Shown: positions 26,181 through 35,353 of the stretch, piece by piece
Numbering within the stretch: position 1 is the first letter of the stretch
Layout: each line of letters starts with the position of its first letter
Assembly: GCF_000275865.1 (NCBI RefSeq)
Contig: NZ_CM001555.1
Span: forward strand, 2,134,967-2,198,966
DNA from: Methanofollis liminatans DSM 4140
GTDB taxonomy: Archaea > Halobacteriota > Methanomicrobia > Methanomicrobiales > Methanofollaceae
Length of the DNA stretch: 64,000 nt
Reading direction: 5' to 3'
The notes under the pieces: generated by a model
What the model saw: the letters and a program-made list of their open reading frames with translations, nothing else
The model's database searches: none
Told to the model about the DNA's origin: nothing
Translations under genes and position numbers: made by a program

Positions 26181-27271
26181 AGTCCATTGTTGAAGAGGCA
26201 TTATCACGGGCACGAGAGGAATTTGAGGATATCGTCCAGCCCGACGACGAGCTTGAGGACCTCCTGCGGGATCTCAGGACCGAGATCGTCGTCGTCGGGT
26301 GTGGCGGCAGCGGCTCGAACACGATGTCGCGCATCGCCGATGAGGGCATCGTCGGAGCGCGGCTGATCGCCATCAACACCGACGCCCAGCACCTGATCAG
26401 GACGAAAGCCGACAAGCGGATCCTTATCGGACGGCAGCGGACCAGGGGCCTGGGCGCCGGCTCGATCCCCCAGATCGGAGAGGAAGCGGCCCTTGAGAAC
26501 GAGGAGCAGATCGTCGGCGCCCTCGAGGGGGCCGACATGGTCTTCATCACCTCGGGCCTCGGCGGCGGGACCGGCACCGGATCGGCCCCGGTCGTCGCCA
26601 AGGCCGCCCGCGAGGAGGGGGCGCTCACCATCGCCGTCGTTACCCTGCCCTTCACCTCCGAGGGCTCGATCAGGATGGAAAACGCCGAGGCAGGGCTTGA
26701 ACGCCTGCGCGACGTCGCCGACACCGTGATCGTCGTCCCGAACGACCGCCTGCTCGAAGTGGTGCCCCGCCTGCCCCTGTACGCCGCCTTCAAGGTAGCC
26801 GACGAGGTGCTGATGCGGGCCGTGAAGGGGATCACCGAGTTGATCACCGTCCCCGGCCTTGTGAACCTCGACTTTGCCGATGTGCGGACCGTGATGGAGC
26901 GCGGCGGGGTCGCCATGATCGGCATGGGAGAGTCCGACTCCGAGGACAAGGCCGCCGACTCGGTGAAGAAAGCCCTGCGGTCTCCTCTTCTCGACGTGGA
27001 TATCTCGGGCGCCACGGCGGCGCTCGTCAACGTCGTCGGCGGGCCCGACATGACGATGGCCGAAGCCGAAGGGGTCGTGCAGGAGGTCTATGACCGCATC
27101 GACCCGTCGGCCAGGATCATCTGGGGCGCACAGGTCGACCCCGAGATGCAGGGACGGATGCGGACGATGCTCGTCGTCACCGGGGTGAACTCCCCGCAGA
27201 TCTATGGCAGAAGCGAGAGGGCTTCCAGGCCCAAGGTTGCAAAAGAGTTTGATATCGACTTTCTGAGGTGA
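26177..27271 (+). CDS. ftsZ: Cell division protein FtsZ
   Basis: Tubulin-like GTPase that forms the division ring. The 364-residue protein has an archaeal N-terminal acidic extension (~1-35), then [19 protein letters not shown], the tubulin signature [15 protein letters not shown] and the T7/synergy loop region ([12 protein letters not shown]). The C-terminal segment ends [14 protein letters not shown]; the conserved DI-core resembles tails that bind archaeal SepF. It overlaps dtdA by four bases and is followed after 5 bases by secE. The ftsZ-secE-spt5 order is a common euryarchaeal arrangement. Confidence 0.97.
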   Translation: MKSIVEEALSRAREEFEDIVQPDDELEDLLRDLRTEIVVVGCGGSGSNTMSRIADEGIVGARLIAINTDAQHLIRTKADKRILIGRQRTRGLGAGSIPQIGEEAALENEEQIVGALEGADMVFITSGLGGGTGTGSAPVVAKAAREEGALTIAVVTLPFTSEGSIRMENAEAGLERLRDVADTVIVVPNDRLLEVVPRLPLYAAFKVADEVLMRAVKGITELITVPGLVNLDFADVRTVMERGGVAMIGMGESDSEDKAADSVKKALRSPLLDVDISGATAALVNVVGGPDMTMAEAEGVVQEVYDRIDPSARIIWGAQVDPEMQGRMRTMLVVTGVNSPQIYGRSERASRPKVAKEFDIDFLR

Positions 27272-27276
27272 AAACA

Positions 27277-27477
27277 ATGGAAATCAATGCCGAATCCATC
27301 AAGATGACCAATATCCATGAGGAATTTTTCAAGAAATACATACGTGTCCTGAAGCTGGCCAGGACGCCGAGCCGCGAGGAGTTCCAGAAGATCGCCCTCG
27401 TGGCGGCGGTGGGCGTCCTCCTCATCGGGTTCATCGGGTTTATTATCTATGAGATCATGCTTGTGCTGCCGCACTGA
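27277..27477 (+). CDS. secE: Protein translocase subunit SecE (Sec61 gamma)
   Basis: Sixty-six residues with the SecE plan: an amphipathic cytoplasmic helix ([20 protein letters not shown]) and one C-terminal membrane helix ([20 protein letters not shown]). It clamps the SecY channel. ATG 27277 is chosen because GAGGTG, at the end of ftsZ, lies at ribosome-binding distance; the GTG at 27268 is part of that site. Its stop overlaps the next start by one base (TGATG). Confidence 0.95.
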   Translation: MEINAESIKMTNIHEEFFKKYIRVLKLARTPSREEFQKIALVAAVGVLLIGFIGFIIYEIMLVLPH

Positions 27478-27953
27478 TGCACATGACCGAGGAGACTGAA
27501 ACCCACATATTTGCCGTCAAGACGACGGCAAAGCAGGAGCGTGCCGTTGTCGACGGGATCTATCACGCGATCACCGTCGACCCGTCGTTCAAGGTCACCG
27601 CCGTGCTCTCCCCTGACGAGTTGAAGGGGTACGTGCTGGTCGAGACGCTCGAACCGGTCGCCAGGATCGAGGAACTGATCGAGTCGGTGCCCAGCGCCCG
27701 CACGGTGGTGCCGGGCGAAACCTCCCTTGCCGAGGTGAGCCATTACCTGGTGCCGAAGCCCGCGGTCGCAGGGATCGACGAGGGGACGATCGTCGAACTG
27801 ATTGCAGGGCCGTTCAAAGGCGAAAAGGCCGTCGTAAAACGGATCGATACCTCCAAGGAGGAGATCACCGTCGAGCTCTACGAGTCCATGGTCCCGATCC
27901 CGATCACCGTGCGCGGCGACAACGTCCGGGTGATCGACCGGGGCGAAACCTGA
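27477..27953 (+). CDS. spt5: Transcription elongation factor Spt5 (archaeal NusG)
   Basis: A 158-residue protein with an NGN domain ([17 protein letters not shown] ... [18 protein letters not shown]) and a C-terminal KOW domain ([22 protein letters not shown]). It binds the RNA polymerase clamp, with Spt4 as partner, and raises processivity; it also links transcription and translation. ATG 27477 or 27483 can start the protein. A run of eight T follows the stop at about 27962-27969 and probably terminates the ftsZ-secE-spt5 transcript before the ribosomal promoter. Confidence 0.96.
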   Translation: MHMTEETETHIFAVKTTAKQERAVVDGIYHAITVDPSFKVTAVLSPDELKGYVLVETLEPVARIEELIESVPSARTVVPGETSLAEVSHYLVPKPAVAGIDEGTIVELIAGPFKGEKAVVKRIDTSKEEITVELYESMVPIPITVRGDNVRVIDRGET

Positions 27954-27961
27954 TCCTCTCC

Positions 27962-28061
27962 CTTTTTTTTCCCTGCCCCTGTGATAGGTTTATCTGGCCG
28001 CCAGCGAAACCCTAGTCACCCAAGCACAGTACCCTTTCGGGGAAAGCATGGTGATTGTACT
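27962..28061 (+). promoter_or_regulatory. Spt5 oligo-T terminator and promoter/leader of the L11-L1-L10-L12 operon
   Basis: T8 at 27962-27969 ends the upstream transcript. A TATA-like ATAGGTTTATC lies about 27984-27994, placing transcription near 28015 and leaving a leader of roughly 45 bases that contains CTTTCGGGGAAAG (a small hairpin, about 28034-28046). In archaea L1 can repress this operon by binding its mRNA; I could not identify the exact L1 site. Confidence 0.4.
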
Positions 28062-28538
28062 ATGGCAGAAACGGTCGAGGTATTGGTACCCGGTGGCAAA
28101 GCAACTGCAGGCCCGCCTATTGGTCCTGCCCTGGGTCCCCTCGGTATCAACGTAAAAGCGGTCATCGACGAGATCAACAAGAAGACCGCAGAGTTCAACG
28201 GCATGCAGGTGCCGGTGACGATCGACGTTGACGATAAGAAGAACTTCACCGTCACGGTGGGGATTCCTCCGACAACGGCGCTCATCATGAAGGAAGTTGG
28301 TATCGAAAAGGGGTCCAGCGAGCCAGCCACCCAGTTTGTGGGTGATCTGCCGCTCGATGCCGCTGTCAGAATTGCACGCATGAAGTTTGACGATATGCTC
28401 TCCTACCGTCTGAAGACGGCAGTGAAAGAGGTCGTCGGCACCTGCGTCTCCGTCGGCGTAACCGTCGAGGGCAAGAAGCCCAAGGAGATGCTCGCTGCAA
28501 TCGATGCGGGTGAGTTCGACAGCGTATTCGAGGCCTGA
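28062..28538 (+). CDS. rpl11: 50S ribosomal protein L11
   Basis: A 158-residue L11, part of the GTPase-associated centre with 23S rRNA. Characteristic: the N-terminal [20 protein letters not shown] and the C-terminal rRNA-binding part around [13 protein letters not shown]. The start is ATG 28062 ([12 protein letters not shown]); an earlier in-frame start would run through the promoter. It leads the stalk operon and is followed by L1 after 52 bases. Confidence 0.98.
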   Translation: MAETVEVLVPGGKATAGPPIGPALGPLGINVKAVIDEINKKTAEFNGMQVPVTIDVDDKKNFTVTVGIPPTTALIMKEVGIEKGSSEPATQFVGDLPLDAAVRIARMKFDDMLSYRLKTAVKEVVGTCVSVGVTVEGKKPKEMLAAIDAGEFDSVFEA

Positions 28539-28590
28539 ACGGTAAACATCCATAGGAGATCGAAAAGGTCGCAGACTATGGAGGTACGCA

Positions 28591-29235
28591 ATGGTTGAGA
28601 AAGAACAGATACTGAAGGCTGTGAAAACAGCCCTGGACACTGCGCCTGAACGGAAGTTTCAGGAGAGCGTTGATATTACCATCAACCTCAAGAATATCGA
28701 TCTGGCGCAGCCCAAAAACCGTATTGACGAGACCATCCTCCTCCCCCACGGTGTGGGTTCGGCAGTGAAGGTCGCCGTTCTCGGCAAGGGCGAGATCACC
28801 ACGCAGGCGAAGGACGCCGGCGTCGATCTGATCATCTCCCCTGAAGAGATCGAGCGGCTGGGCGGCGAACCCCGTGAGGCACGGAAGATCGCATCAGAGT
28901 ACCGCTTTTTCCTTGCGGAAACAAGCGTGATGGGACAGGTCGGCCGCTGGCTCGGTCCGCGCCTTGGTCCCCGCGGCAGGATGCCGACGCCGATCCCGAC
29001 GGGAACGGACGTCAGGCCGATCATCGAGCGGCTGCGCTCCTCCGTGAAGATCCGGTCGAAGGACAAGAAGGTCTTCCACGCCCGTGTCGGTTCCACCGGC
29101 ATGGCCCCGGAGCAGATCGCGGAGAACGTCGACGCCGTCATGAAGAGGATTGAATCGGTGCTCGAGCAGGGTTCGCAGAACATCCGCTCGGTCTACGTGA
29201 AGACCACCATGGGCCCCGCAGTGAGGCTGATCTAA
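28591..29235 (+). CDS. rpl1: 50S ribosomal protein L1
   Basis: A 214-residue L1, forming the mobile L1 stalk at the E site. Motifs include LGPRLGPRGRMPTPIPTGTD and the C-terminal FHARVGSTGM and TTMGPAVRLI. ATG 28591 follows GGAGGTACGCA, the best ribosome-binding site of the operon. In methanogens L1 also acts as a translational repressor of its own operon. L10 begins at the next base after its stop. Confidence 0.98.
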   Translation: MVEKEQILKAVKTALDTAPERKFQESVDITINLKNIDLAQPKNRIDETILLPHGVGSAVKVAVLGKGEITTQAKDAGVDLIISPEEIERLGGEPREARKIASEYRFFLAETSVMGQVGRWLGPRLGPRGRMPTPIPTGTDVRPIIERLRSSVKIRSKDKKVFHARVGSTGMAPEQIAENVDAVMKRIESVLEQGSQNIRSVYVKTTMGPAVRLI

Positions 29236-30084
29236 ATGGCGCTCTACACCCACCACCTGCCCGCATGGAAGCGGACGGAGGTCGAGGAGATCAAGCGGCA
29301 TTTCGAGGAGTACCCCGTCGTCGGGCTTGTCGATATGTACGGCATCCCGGCAACGCAGCTCCAGCAGATCAGGGAGAACCTCCGCGGCGTCGCCTACATC
29401 AAGATGGCACGCAAGACCCTGACGCGCCGTGCGCTTGACGAGATCGGCGGCGAAGCCGCAGGGATGAGCGCACACATCTCCGGTCAGAGCGCACTCATCT
29501 TCACGAGCGAGAACCCGTTCAAGCTCTACAAGCTCCTTGAGCAGACGAAGACGAAGATGGCCGCAAAGCCGGGCGAGACTGCACCCGAGGACATCGTCGT
29601 CGCCAAGGGGCCGACGAGCTTCAAGCCGGGCCCGATCGTCGGCGAGCTCCAGCAGGCTGGCATTCCCGCCATGATCGAGGGCGGGAAGGTCAAGATCAAG
29701 GACACGAAGACGGTCGTGAAGAGGGGCCAGGTCATCAACGCAAAGATGGCCGACGTGCTCGCGAAACTCAGCATCAAGCCGATGGACGTCGGCCTGATCC
29801 TGAAGGCGGCATACCAGAACGGTACCGTGTTCGCACCTGAGACCCTCGCAATCGACGAGACCGTCTTCCTTGGCCAGATCACGCTCGCGGCCCAGCAGGC
29901 ATTCAACCTGTCGGTGAACGCGGCGTACCCGACTGCACAGACGACGGGTGCCATCCTCGCAAAGGCCGTCCGCGAAGCCCGCAGCCTCGGTATCGAGGCC
30001 GGTGTCTACGAGAAGGACATCATCGATGCGATCATTGGAAAGGCGTACAGATCATCGCTTGCCCTGAAAGAACTGGTAGAATAA
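29236..30084 (+). CDS. rplP0: 50S ribosomal protein L10 (P0 stalk base)
   Basis: A 282-residue archaeal L10/P0, which anchors L12 dimers at the stalk base. LGQITLAAQQAFNLSVNAAYPT belongs to the helical spine that binds L12 and its insertion. Unlike many archaeal L10 proteins, it ends at ALKELVE and lacks the acidic tail and GLGALFG end seen here in L12, so the stalk tip sequence is supplied by L12 alone. It starts directly after the L1 stop. Confidence 0.96.
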   Translation: MALYTHHLPAWKRTEVEEIKRHFEEYPVVGLVDMYGIPATQLQQIRENLRGVAYIKMARKTLTRRALDEIGGEAAGMSAHISGQSALIFTSENPFKLYKLLEQTKTKMAAKPGETAPEDIVVAKGPTSFKPGPIVGELQQAGIPAMIEGGKVKIKDTKTVVKRGQVINAKMADVLAKLSIKPMDVGLILKAAYQNGTVFAPETLAIDETVFLGQITLAAQQAFNLSVNAAYPTAQTTGAILAKAVREARSLGIEAGVYEKDIIDAIIGKAYRSSLALKELVE

Positions 30085-30111
30085 CGAAATCTAAAATTTG
30101 AGGTGAATGAA

Positions 30112-30420
30112 ATGGAATACATCTACGCTGCACTGCTCCTGCACAACGCAGGCAAGGACATCAACGAAGAGAATGTGAAGGCTGTTCTCTCCGCTGCCGG
30201 TACCGCCGCTGACGACGCCCGTGTGAAGGCCCTGGTGGCCGCACTCGACGGTGTGGACATCGAGGACGCGATCAGCAAGGCCGCCGCTGCGCCGGTCGCC
30301 GTCGCTGCCGCCCCCGCCGCCGCTGCACCCGCCGCAGCCGTCGAAGAGGAAGCGGAAGAGGAAGAAGAGAAGGAAGACGAGGAAGGCGGCATGGCCGGCC
30401 TCGGCGCTCTCTTCGGCTAA
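30112..30420 (+). CDS. rpl12: 50S ribosomal protein L12 (P1 type stalk protein)
   Basis: A 102-residue acidic stalk protein: the N-terminal dimerisation domain ([17 protein letters not shown]), an Ala/Pro hinge, a Glu-rich stretch and the conserved C-terminal [11 protein letters not shown] that contacts elongation factors. ATG 30112 sits at proper distance from GAGGTG; the GTG at 30103 is part of that site. It is the last gene of the operon. Confidence 0.97.
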   Translation: MEYIYAALLLHNAGKDINEENVKAVLSAAGTAADDARVKALVAALDGVDIEDAISKAAAAPVAVAAAPAAAAPAAAVEEEAEEEEEKEDEEGGMAGLGALFG

Positions 30421-30443
30421 ATTTTTCTTTTTTTTTCTCTTGA
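30421..30443 (+). terminator. Oligo-T terminator of the ribosomal stalk operon
   Basis: Immediately after the L12 stop the sequence runs T5-C-T9 with further T (about 30422-30441). A long T tract like this is a strong archaeal intrinsic terminator. No gene was seen from 30444 to 30578. Confidence 0.7.
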
Positions 30444-30578
30444 ATTACACCCCCATCCCTGGAGCGGAGCGGGTGTGGCAAACTCTCTGCAGAATAGGGG
30501 CAGCGGAGGGATCGGTCGTCACCGGGGCGAGGGGCACCCTCAAACCCCGGGATGACCTCATTTCAAAAGGAGAGCGGA

Positions 30579-30776
30579 TCAGGTCTTTTCATAGGCGACA
30601 AGGATCTTGCCGATCTTCTCTTCCTCCTCCTTGATCTCCTGGAGTTCAGACTCGGAGAGGTGAGCGACCTCCGGGACCGGTTCGTATGCGACGAGTATTG
30701 TCCCGAACTCCTTCTCCATTGCCTGCAGATCCTTCAATTTTTCTCCATTGAGGTGCGCGTATGCGGTGCACTGCAT
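30579..30776 (-). CDS. Small conserved protein with an internal repeat
   Basis: Sixty-five residues from ATG 30776, with GGAGGCG at ribosome-binding distance and a TATA-like AATAAATATTGG about 40 bases upstream. The signals argue that the frame is real. It contains two copies of a short module ending in TILVAYEPV and KILVAYEKT, each preceded by a charged helix (LKDLQAMEKEFG and LQEIKEEEEKIG). I do not recognise the family. Acidic, soluble, with no Cys pairs or membrane segment. Confidence 0.65.
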   Translation of the reverse strand: MQCTAYAHLNGEKLKDLQAMEKEFGTILVAYEPVPEVAHLSESELQEIKEEEEKIGKILVAYEKT

Positions 30777-30854
30777 CTGTCTTCGCCTCCAGGGGGTGAT
30801 AGAGCGATCCAATATTTATTACTGTGTGTGTCTCTGCTCCAGGCGCCGCATCAT

Positions 30855-30870
30855 GGCATATCTATATATC
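30855..30870 (+). promoter_or_regulatory. TATA-like box upstream of the symporter operon
   Basis: ATATCTATATATCG lies 180 bases before the small symporter subunit gene, which is far for an archaeal promoter. If used, the leader would be about 160 bases long. Nothing coding was recognised in 30777-31047. Confidence 0.3.
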
Positions 30871-31047
30871 GGGGGCCGGACCATTCATGTTCATGCCCGT
30901 ATGCAGCATGATGGACCTCAATGCCCATTCGTGTACTTCCGGGTCTGTCTTTTCCGCACTTTTCCCCATATTTAGGTAGGGAACCGGCCTTTCGCTGCGT
31001 TCCCGTGTAATTGTTCCGGTTATCAGACCGGATGGCAGGTTTTCACC

Positions 31048-31176
31048 ATGTTCGGCATATCCGACCCCATGATCTGGATTGGTTATCTGCTTGCACTGGG
31101 CTTCGCCCTTGCATGCGTAGTGTACGGCCTCATCAACTGGAACAACGGCTGCGAGGAGGAGCAGAATGGCGGTTAA
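31048..31176 (+). CDS. Symporter small accessory protein
   Basis: A 42-residue membrane protein that is easily missed: ATG 31048, one hydrophobic helix (MIWIGYLLALGFALACVVYG) and a short acidic tail (NWNNGCEEEQNGG). Its end overlaps the sodium:solute symporter start by 11 bases. Such tiny one-helix proteins are known beside SSS-type symporters in methanogens and bacteria and are annotated as small accessory subunits. The role (assembly or stability of the carrier) is inferred from context. Confidence 0.75.
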   Translation: MFGISDPMIWIGYLLALGFALACVVYGLINWNNGCEEEQNGG

Positions 31177-32719
31177 CACCGCGACCTTCGCCGCCGTGAC
31201 CCTGATCTATCTGGCGGCGATCATCGGCCTGGGTTATATGGGCTACCGGCAGACAAGAGGGCACGACGATTACATGGTGGCTGGCAGACGGATCCACCCG
31301 GTGGTCCTCGCCCTCTCGTACGGCGCCACCTTCATCTCCACCTCGGCGATCATCGGATTCGGCGGCGTCGCCGCCCAGCTCGGCATGGGGCTGATATGGC
31401 TGACCGTGCTGAACATCGGGGTGGGGATCCTGCTCGCATTCATCGTCTTCGGGAAAAAGACGCGCGAACTCGGGCAGCGTCTCAACGCCGTCACCTTTCC
31501 CGACCTGATGGGCCGGTGCTACGACTCGCCCCTCCTGCAGTACGTCACCGGCATCGTCATCGTCGTGGGCATGCCCCTCTATACGGCGGCGATCCTCATC
31601 GGCGGGGCGCAGTTCATCACCAGCACGCTGCTCATCCCTTACGACACGGCACTCCTTGCGTTTGCCGCCATCGTCGCCGCCTACGTGATCCTGGGCGGGC
31701 TGATCGCCGTGATGTACACCGACGCCCTGCAGGGCGGGATCATGCTCGTGGGGATGAGCATCCTGATCGTCCTCACCTACGTCTCCCTCGGAGGCATATC
31801 AGCGGCGAACCGGGCACTGGAGGCGATGAACCCCCTGGTCCCGGGGAGCCTTGCGGCCACGGGAATGACCGGCTGGACTTCGATGCCCTCCCTCGGATCG
31901 CCGATCTGGTATACCCTGGTCACCACCCTGGTGCTGGGCGTGGGGATCGGCGTCCTCGCCCAGCCCCAGCTCGCCGTGCGGTTCATGACCGTCAGGGACA
32001 GCCGGGCGCTGAATAGGGCCGTCCTGATCGGCGGGCCGTTCATCCTGATGATGACCGGCGTCGCCTTCACCGTCGGCGCCCTCACCAACGTCTGGTTCTA
32101 CCAGACCTCCGGGCAGATCGCCGTGGAAGCGGCGACCGCCGGCAATATCGACACGATCATCCCGAATTTCATCAACGCCAGCATGCCGGACCTCTTCGTC
32201 ACCATCTTCATGCTCTCCCTTCTCGCCGCCGCCATGTCCACCCTGAGTTCCCTCTTCCACACGATGGGCACCTCCCTGGGCTTCGACATCTGGCGGACCT
32301 GGCGCGGGCGGAAGGCCTCTATGGTGGGAGTGCAGGCCGGGACGATGGTGATGATCGTCTTCTCCGTCCTGCTCGCATACGTGATGCCCGGCAGCATCAT
32401 CGCACGGGCGACGGCAATGTTCATGGGCCTCTGCGCCTCTGCATTCCTGCCGGCGTACGCCCATGCCCTCTATGCAAAACGCCCCTCTAAAACGGCGGCG
32501 ACGTGGAGCATCCTCGCCGGGACGCTGGTCTGGTTCTTCTGGACGGTGTTCGTCCACGTAAAGGAGTCAGGGGCGATCGGGCTTTCGAACGCCATCTTCG
32601 GCGTGCCTTCCATCCTCCCGATGCCGTGGCCGGTGGTGGATCCCCTGATGATCGCCCTCCCGGTGTCGGCGCTTGCCCTGTGCGCCGGGGTCGTCTGGTC
32701 GAGGCGGGCGGCGGCCTGA
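31166..32719 (+). CDS. Sodium:solute symporter (SSS family)
   Basis: A 517-residue carrier of the LeuT fold with about 13 membrane helices. It starts with VTLIYLAAIIGLGYMGYRQT; the conserved HDDYMVAGRRIHPVVLALSYGATFISTSAIIGFGG is the TM1-TM2 sodium/substrate region. The SSS signature-like stretch GVGIGVLAQPQLAVRFMTVRD and LSLLAAAMSTLSSLFHT (sodium site 2 Ser/Thr) are intact. The substrate could be an organic acid, amino acid or osmolyte; the sequence does not decide. It is translationally coupled to the small accessory gene. Confidence 0.9.
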   Translation: MAVNTATFAAVTLIYLAAIIGLGYMGYRQTRGHDDYMVAGRRIHPVVLALSYGATFISTSAIIGFGGVAAQLGMGLIWLTVLNIGVGILLAFIVFGKKTRELGQRLNAVTFPDLMGRCYDSPLLQYVTGIVIVVGMPLYTAAILIGGAQFITSTLLIPYDTALLAFAAIVAAYVILGGLIAVMYTDALQGGIMLVGMSILIVLTYVSLGGISAANRALEAMNPLVPGSLAATGMTGWTSMPSLGSPIWYTLVTTLVLGVGIGVLAQPQLAVRFMTVRDSRALNRAVLIGGPFILMMTGVAFTVGALTNVWFYQTSGQIAVEAATAGNIDTIIPNFINASMPDLFVTIFMLSLLAAAMSTLSSLFHTMGTSLGFDIWRTWRGRKASMVGVQAGTMVMIVFSVLLAYVMPGSIIARATAMFMGLCASAFLPAYAHALYAKRPSKTAATWSILAGTLVWFFWTVFVHVKESGAIGLSNAIFGVPSILPMPWPVVDPLMIALPVSALALCAGVVWSRRAAA

Positions 32720-32744
32720 CCGCCCCCTCTCCCTTCAAAAAAAG

Positions 32745-33947
32745 TCAGTAGACCGGCATCAGCCCGGGATGGTCGCCGGTGATGCACCGGCCCCCTGCGG
32801 GCGTCACCACAAACGTGTTCTCGATCCCGACCATGCCGACGCCCGCGATCCCCTTCTTGGGTTCGAGGGCAAGGACCATGTGCTCCTGCAGGGGTTCGTC
32901 GAATCCCCGTGCGATCACCGGGATCTCGTCGATCTGGAGGCCGATGCCATGGCCCAGGAATTTCACCCGCCGGGTTCCAAAGCCCATAAAGTTCTCAAGA
33001 AATTCCGGCTCCAGATCCGCCATCACGGTGTCGTAGATCGCAGACGGCACCGCCCCGGGCCGCATCATCCTGGCGATCCGGTGCTGGATCTCCACGCACC
33101 TGCGGTGGGCCTCGATAGCGTCGTCAGGGAGCGGGGCGCCGAACATATAGGTCATGGTCTTGTCGGTGTGATAGCCTGCAACACCGCATCCGGCATCCAC
33201 AAAGACGAGGTCGCCTTTCTTCAACCGTCTCTCACGGCTCCCGAGGAGGGGAATAGCCGGACACATGCCGCGATTGCCGCCCGGGCCGTCGAAACAGGTG
33301 GGGTAGAGAGAACTCTCGCCAAAACCGATCTGCCCGATCCCGATCTCGGTGCCGAAGGAGCCGAACCGCACGACACCCTGGTGTCCCTCCTCGATCATGA
33401 CCGAATAGAAGGCGCTGATGAATGCCATCTCGCTCATCCCCTCCTGCAGGAGAGCGGGCACCCGCTCTTCAAGGACGCGGCGGTGAATCTCGCCGGCCTG
33501 CTCCATGCACGCCAGTTCGTAGGCGCTTTTGACTGCCCTGACCTTCGCCGCCTGCAGGTCGAGGGATCGCGCCTGGTCAAAGGGGAAATATTTCCTGAAC
33601 CTCTCCAGCAGCGCGAGCGGCACCACTTCCGTCTCCAGGTGTACGCTCCTGACCGGGTGTTCAAGGTCGCCCGCGGCATCGCGGAAGCTGCCCATCGGCC
33701 TGATTTCGGGGAAGAGAGACTCGTCGCAGGCCCGCTCGTAACTCCGGCGCACCCGGAAGACCGTATCGCCGTCGCGGGGAATCAGCAGGACGCCGTCCTG
33801 CATGGTGCCGGTGAAATAGTAGAGGTTGATCCTGCCGAAAAAGACGGCGAGTTCCCATTCAGGATGATCCGCATCCATCCTGGCCCTGAACCGGGCCATA
33901 CGATCCCGGAGTTCACCTGCCGGGACTATGCCGTCGGTCGTGTGCAT
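32745..33947 (-). CDS. M24 family metallopeptidase (Xaa-Pro dipeptidase-like)
   Basis: A 400-residue pita-bread fold peptidase. The N-terminal domain (~1-160) is followed by the catalytic domain with all five expected metal ligands in order: Asp in VFVDAGCG, Asp in [10 protein letters not shown], His in [11 protein letters not shown], Glu in LALEPKKG and Glu in GIENTFVV. Family members cleave X-Pro bonds; some archaeal ones are creatinase-like. GGACTATGCC precedes no strong ribosome site, so the ATG at 33947 is the best available start. The gene is convergent with the symporter gene, 25 bases apart. Confidence 0.88.
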   Translation of the reverse strand: MHTTDGIVPAGELRDRMARFRARMDADHPEWELAVFFGRINLYYFTGTMQDGVLLIPRDGDTVFRVRRSYERACDESLFPEIRPMGSFRDAAGDLEHPVRSVHLETEVVPLALLERFRKYFPFDQARSLDLQAAKVRAVKSAYELACMEQAGEIHRRVLEERVPALLQEGMSEMAFISAFYSVMIEEGHQGVVRFGSFGTEIGIGQIGFGESSLYPTCFDGPGGNRGMCPAIPLLGSRERRLKKGDLVFVDAGCGVAGYHTDKTMTYMFGAPLPDDAIEAHRRCVEIQHRIARMMRPGAVPSAIYDTVMADLEPEFLENFMGFGTRRVKFLGHGIGLQIDEIPVIARGFDEPLQEHMVLALEPKKGIAGVGMVGIENTFVVTPAGGRCITGDHPGLMPVY

Positions 33948-34054
33948 GCAGTAGTAGTGTTGGTGACAGGGTTATGTTACTTCTCATGATGCAGGGGAGA
34001 GGCGGGCGCGTATCCGGCGCCCTGCTCCACCGCCAGACAGGCACCACCCCCGAT

Positions 34055-34498
34055 CTAATTCCAGGTTGAAGAGATGTATCCAGCCGCTGAAACAGCAGAC
34101 GTTGACCCGCCACTGATCCTGAAGATATTCATTCTAAGGCCAGAGGTCATGTGAGTGGTCATAACCCGGGTGGAGTATTCAAAAAGTCTGCCAGGAGAGT
34201 CTCTCAGGTTGCAAAGAACATGATTCAGGCTCAAATTATATTTAAACGTATTTTTAAGAAGGTTGATGAAGACTTTCTGGTTCTGCTGCACCGGCGAGAA
34301 ATATACGCTGAAAAAATCAACCGCGTCCATACCGACGATCATGGAATGCGGGATGCCGATGATCTCACCCATTGCCTCGTTGGCCCACACAAACTTTCCA
34401 TTTATTTCCTGTATCACGATACCGTCGTTCATCTCATTGAACAGTTCAAAAATAGAAATATCACTCTCTGTTTTTTCAGACAGTTCCAGACAATTCAT
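34055..34498 (-). CDS. Orphan single-PAS-domain protein (AT-rich)
   Basis: A 147-residue protein that is almost wholly one PAS domain: LFNEMNDGIVIQEINGKFVWANEAM and GMDAVDFFSVYFSPVQ are the usual opening strands. The C-terminus continues for ~25 residues with no kinase, GGDEF or HTH domain. It is a paralogue of the protein at 34699-35088. Base use is much more AT-rich than the surroundings. It may be a sensor partner or a decayed receptor; ligand unknown. Confidence 0.75.
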   Translation of the reverse strand: MNCLELSEKTESDISIFELFNEMNDGIVIQEINGKFVWANEAMGEIIGIPHSMIVGMDAVDFFSVYFSPVQQNQKVFINLLKNTFKYNLSLNHVLCNLRDSPGRLFEYSTRVMTTHMTSGLRMNIFRISGGSTSAVSAAGYISSTWN

Positions 34499-34698
34499 GG
34501 TATCGTCCCAACAAACAGCAGATATAATATTAGTATAATATATATTCTTTTTGGTAATTGCAAAGGATTAATTTCCAATTTTAGCAATCATGCCATCCTT
34601 TTGTCAACTTAGGTGCGAATTTAAGCCGAATTAGAAAAAGTTCCTGGACGTCATGGGAGACTGGCCAGAGCGATAGAGATTCCTGCCGTACTCTGAGA
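34499..34698. promoter_or_regulatory. AT-rich gap with TATA-like sequences before the PAS gene
   Basis: 200 bases, strongly AT-rich at 34521-34560 (several overlapping TATAAT/ATATAT words). These lie just upstream of the ATG at 34498 on the minus strand and probably contain its promoter. No gene is seen here. Confidence 0.4.
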
Positions 34699-35088
34699 TC
34701 ACACCTCCCTGAAGCGGTCGAGCCTCAGCCCTGCGAACGGCCCCCTCCCCATCACATGGCTCGAATATTCGATCTGCCGCCCAGTTGCCCCTTCCAGGGA
34801 GCACCGCAATCCCCTGATCTGCAGGCCGTTGAGAAAAGTGGTCCTGAGCAACCCCTCAAAGATCTCTCTCTTCTGGCGCACCGGCAGAAAGCAAGACGAG
34901 ATGAAGAGGGCGGCATCGGTGCCGGCGAGCGAGCCCGCGGGGCATCGGGCAAGGTCTTCAAGACGCCTGTTCGACCAGAGGATCGCCCCCTCCCCGTCGT
35001 GGATGCAAATCCCCTCGCCGAGTTCGTCAAACAGGTCATAAAAAGGCGAAAGACCGATGCCGACATATTCCGGACATACCTGAGCCAT
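34699..35088 (-). CDS. Orphan single-PAS-domain protein, paralogue of the preceding
   Basis: 129 residues, a single PAS domain (FYDLFDELGEGICIHDGEGA and SCFLPVRQKREIFEGLLRTT). It aligns along its whole length with the neighbour at 34055: LFDELGEGICI with LFNEMNDGIVI, IFEGLLRTTFLNGLQIRGL with VFINLLKNTFKYNLSLNHV, and RQIEYSSHVM with RLFEYSTRVM. It lacks an output domain. Codon use is GC-rich and normal for the window, unlike its paralogue. Tandem duplication followed by divergence is the simplest reading. Confidence 0.75.
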   Translation of the reverse strand: MAQVCPEYVGIGLSPFYDLFDELGEGICIHDGEGAILWSNRRLEDLARCPAGSLAGTDAALFISSCFLPVRQKREIFEGLLRTTFLNGLQIRGLRCSLEGATGRQIEYSSHVMGRGPFAGLRLDRFREV

Positions 35089-35353
35089 GGTGATTCACGT
35101 CACTCTTCGCCGGTGACGACAAGAAGGTTATCGACGAACACTATAGCCAAACCCGACATCTCTATAGTTACGAACAGGAACTGCGGAGATCGTGGACGCC
35201 CGAAATCTTTCCGGCTTTCACAGAAATTCTCTCCAGGGGTATGGTGCCGATCCCCAACCTCAACCAAAACATATTATATTAATATAAGAATATGTCGGCA
35301 CAGACGGTGTGGTCGATCTCGATCGGCGCGGAAAAGCCGTCCGGTGATCTGCC
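35089..35353. promoter_or_regulatory. Divergent gap with a strong AT-rich promoter-like patch
   Basis: Between the second PAS gene and the asparagine-synthetase-like gene. ATATTATATTAATATAAGAATAT (23 bases, about 35269-35291 in parts) contains overlapping TATA-like words 65-85 bases before ATG 35354. No other structure was recognised. Confidence 0.35.

Noticed and set aside
27981-28061. N-terminal extension of L11 from an upstream in-frame start
   Set aside because: The extension would cover the probable TATA box and is unlike any L11 N-terminus; [12 protein letters not shown] at 28062 fits the family.
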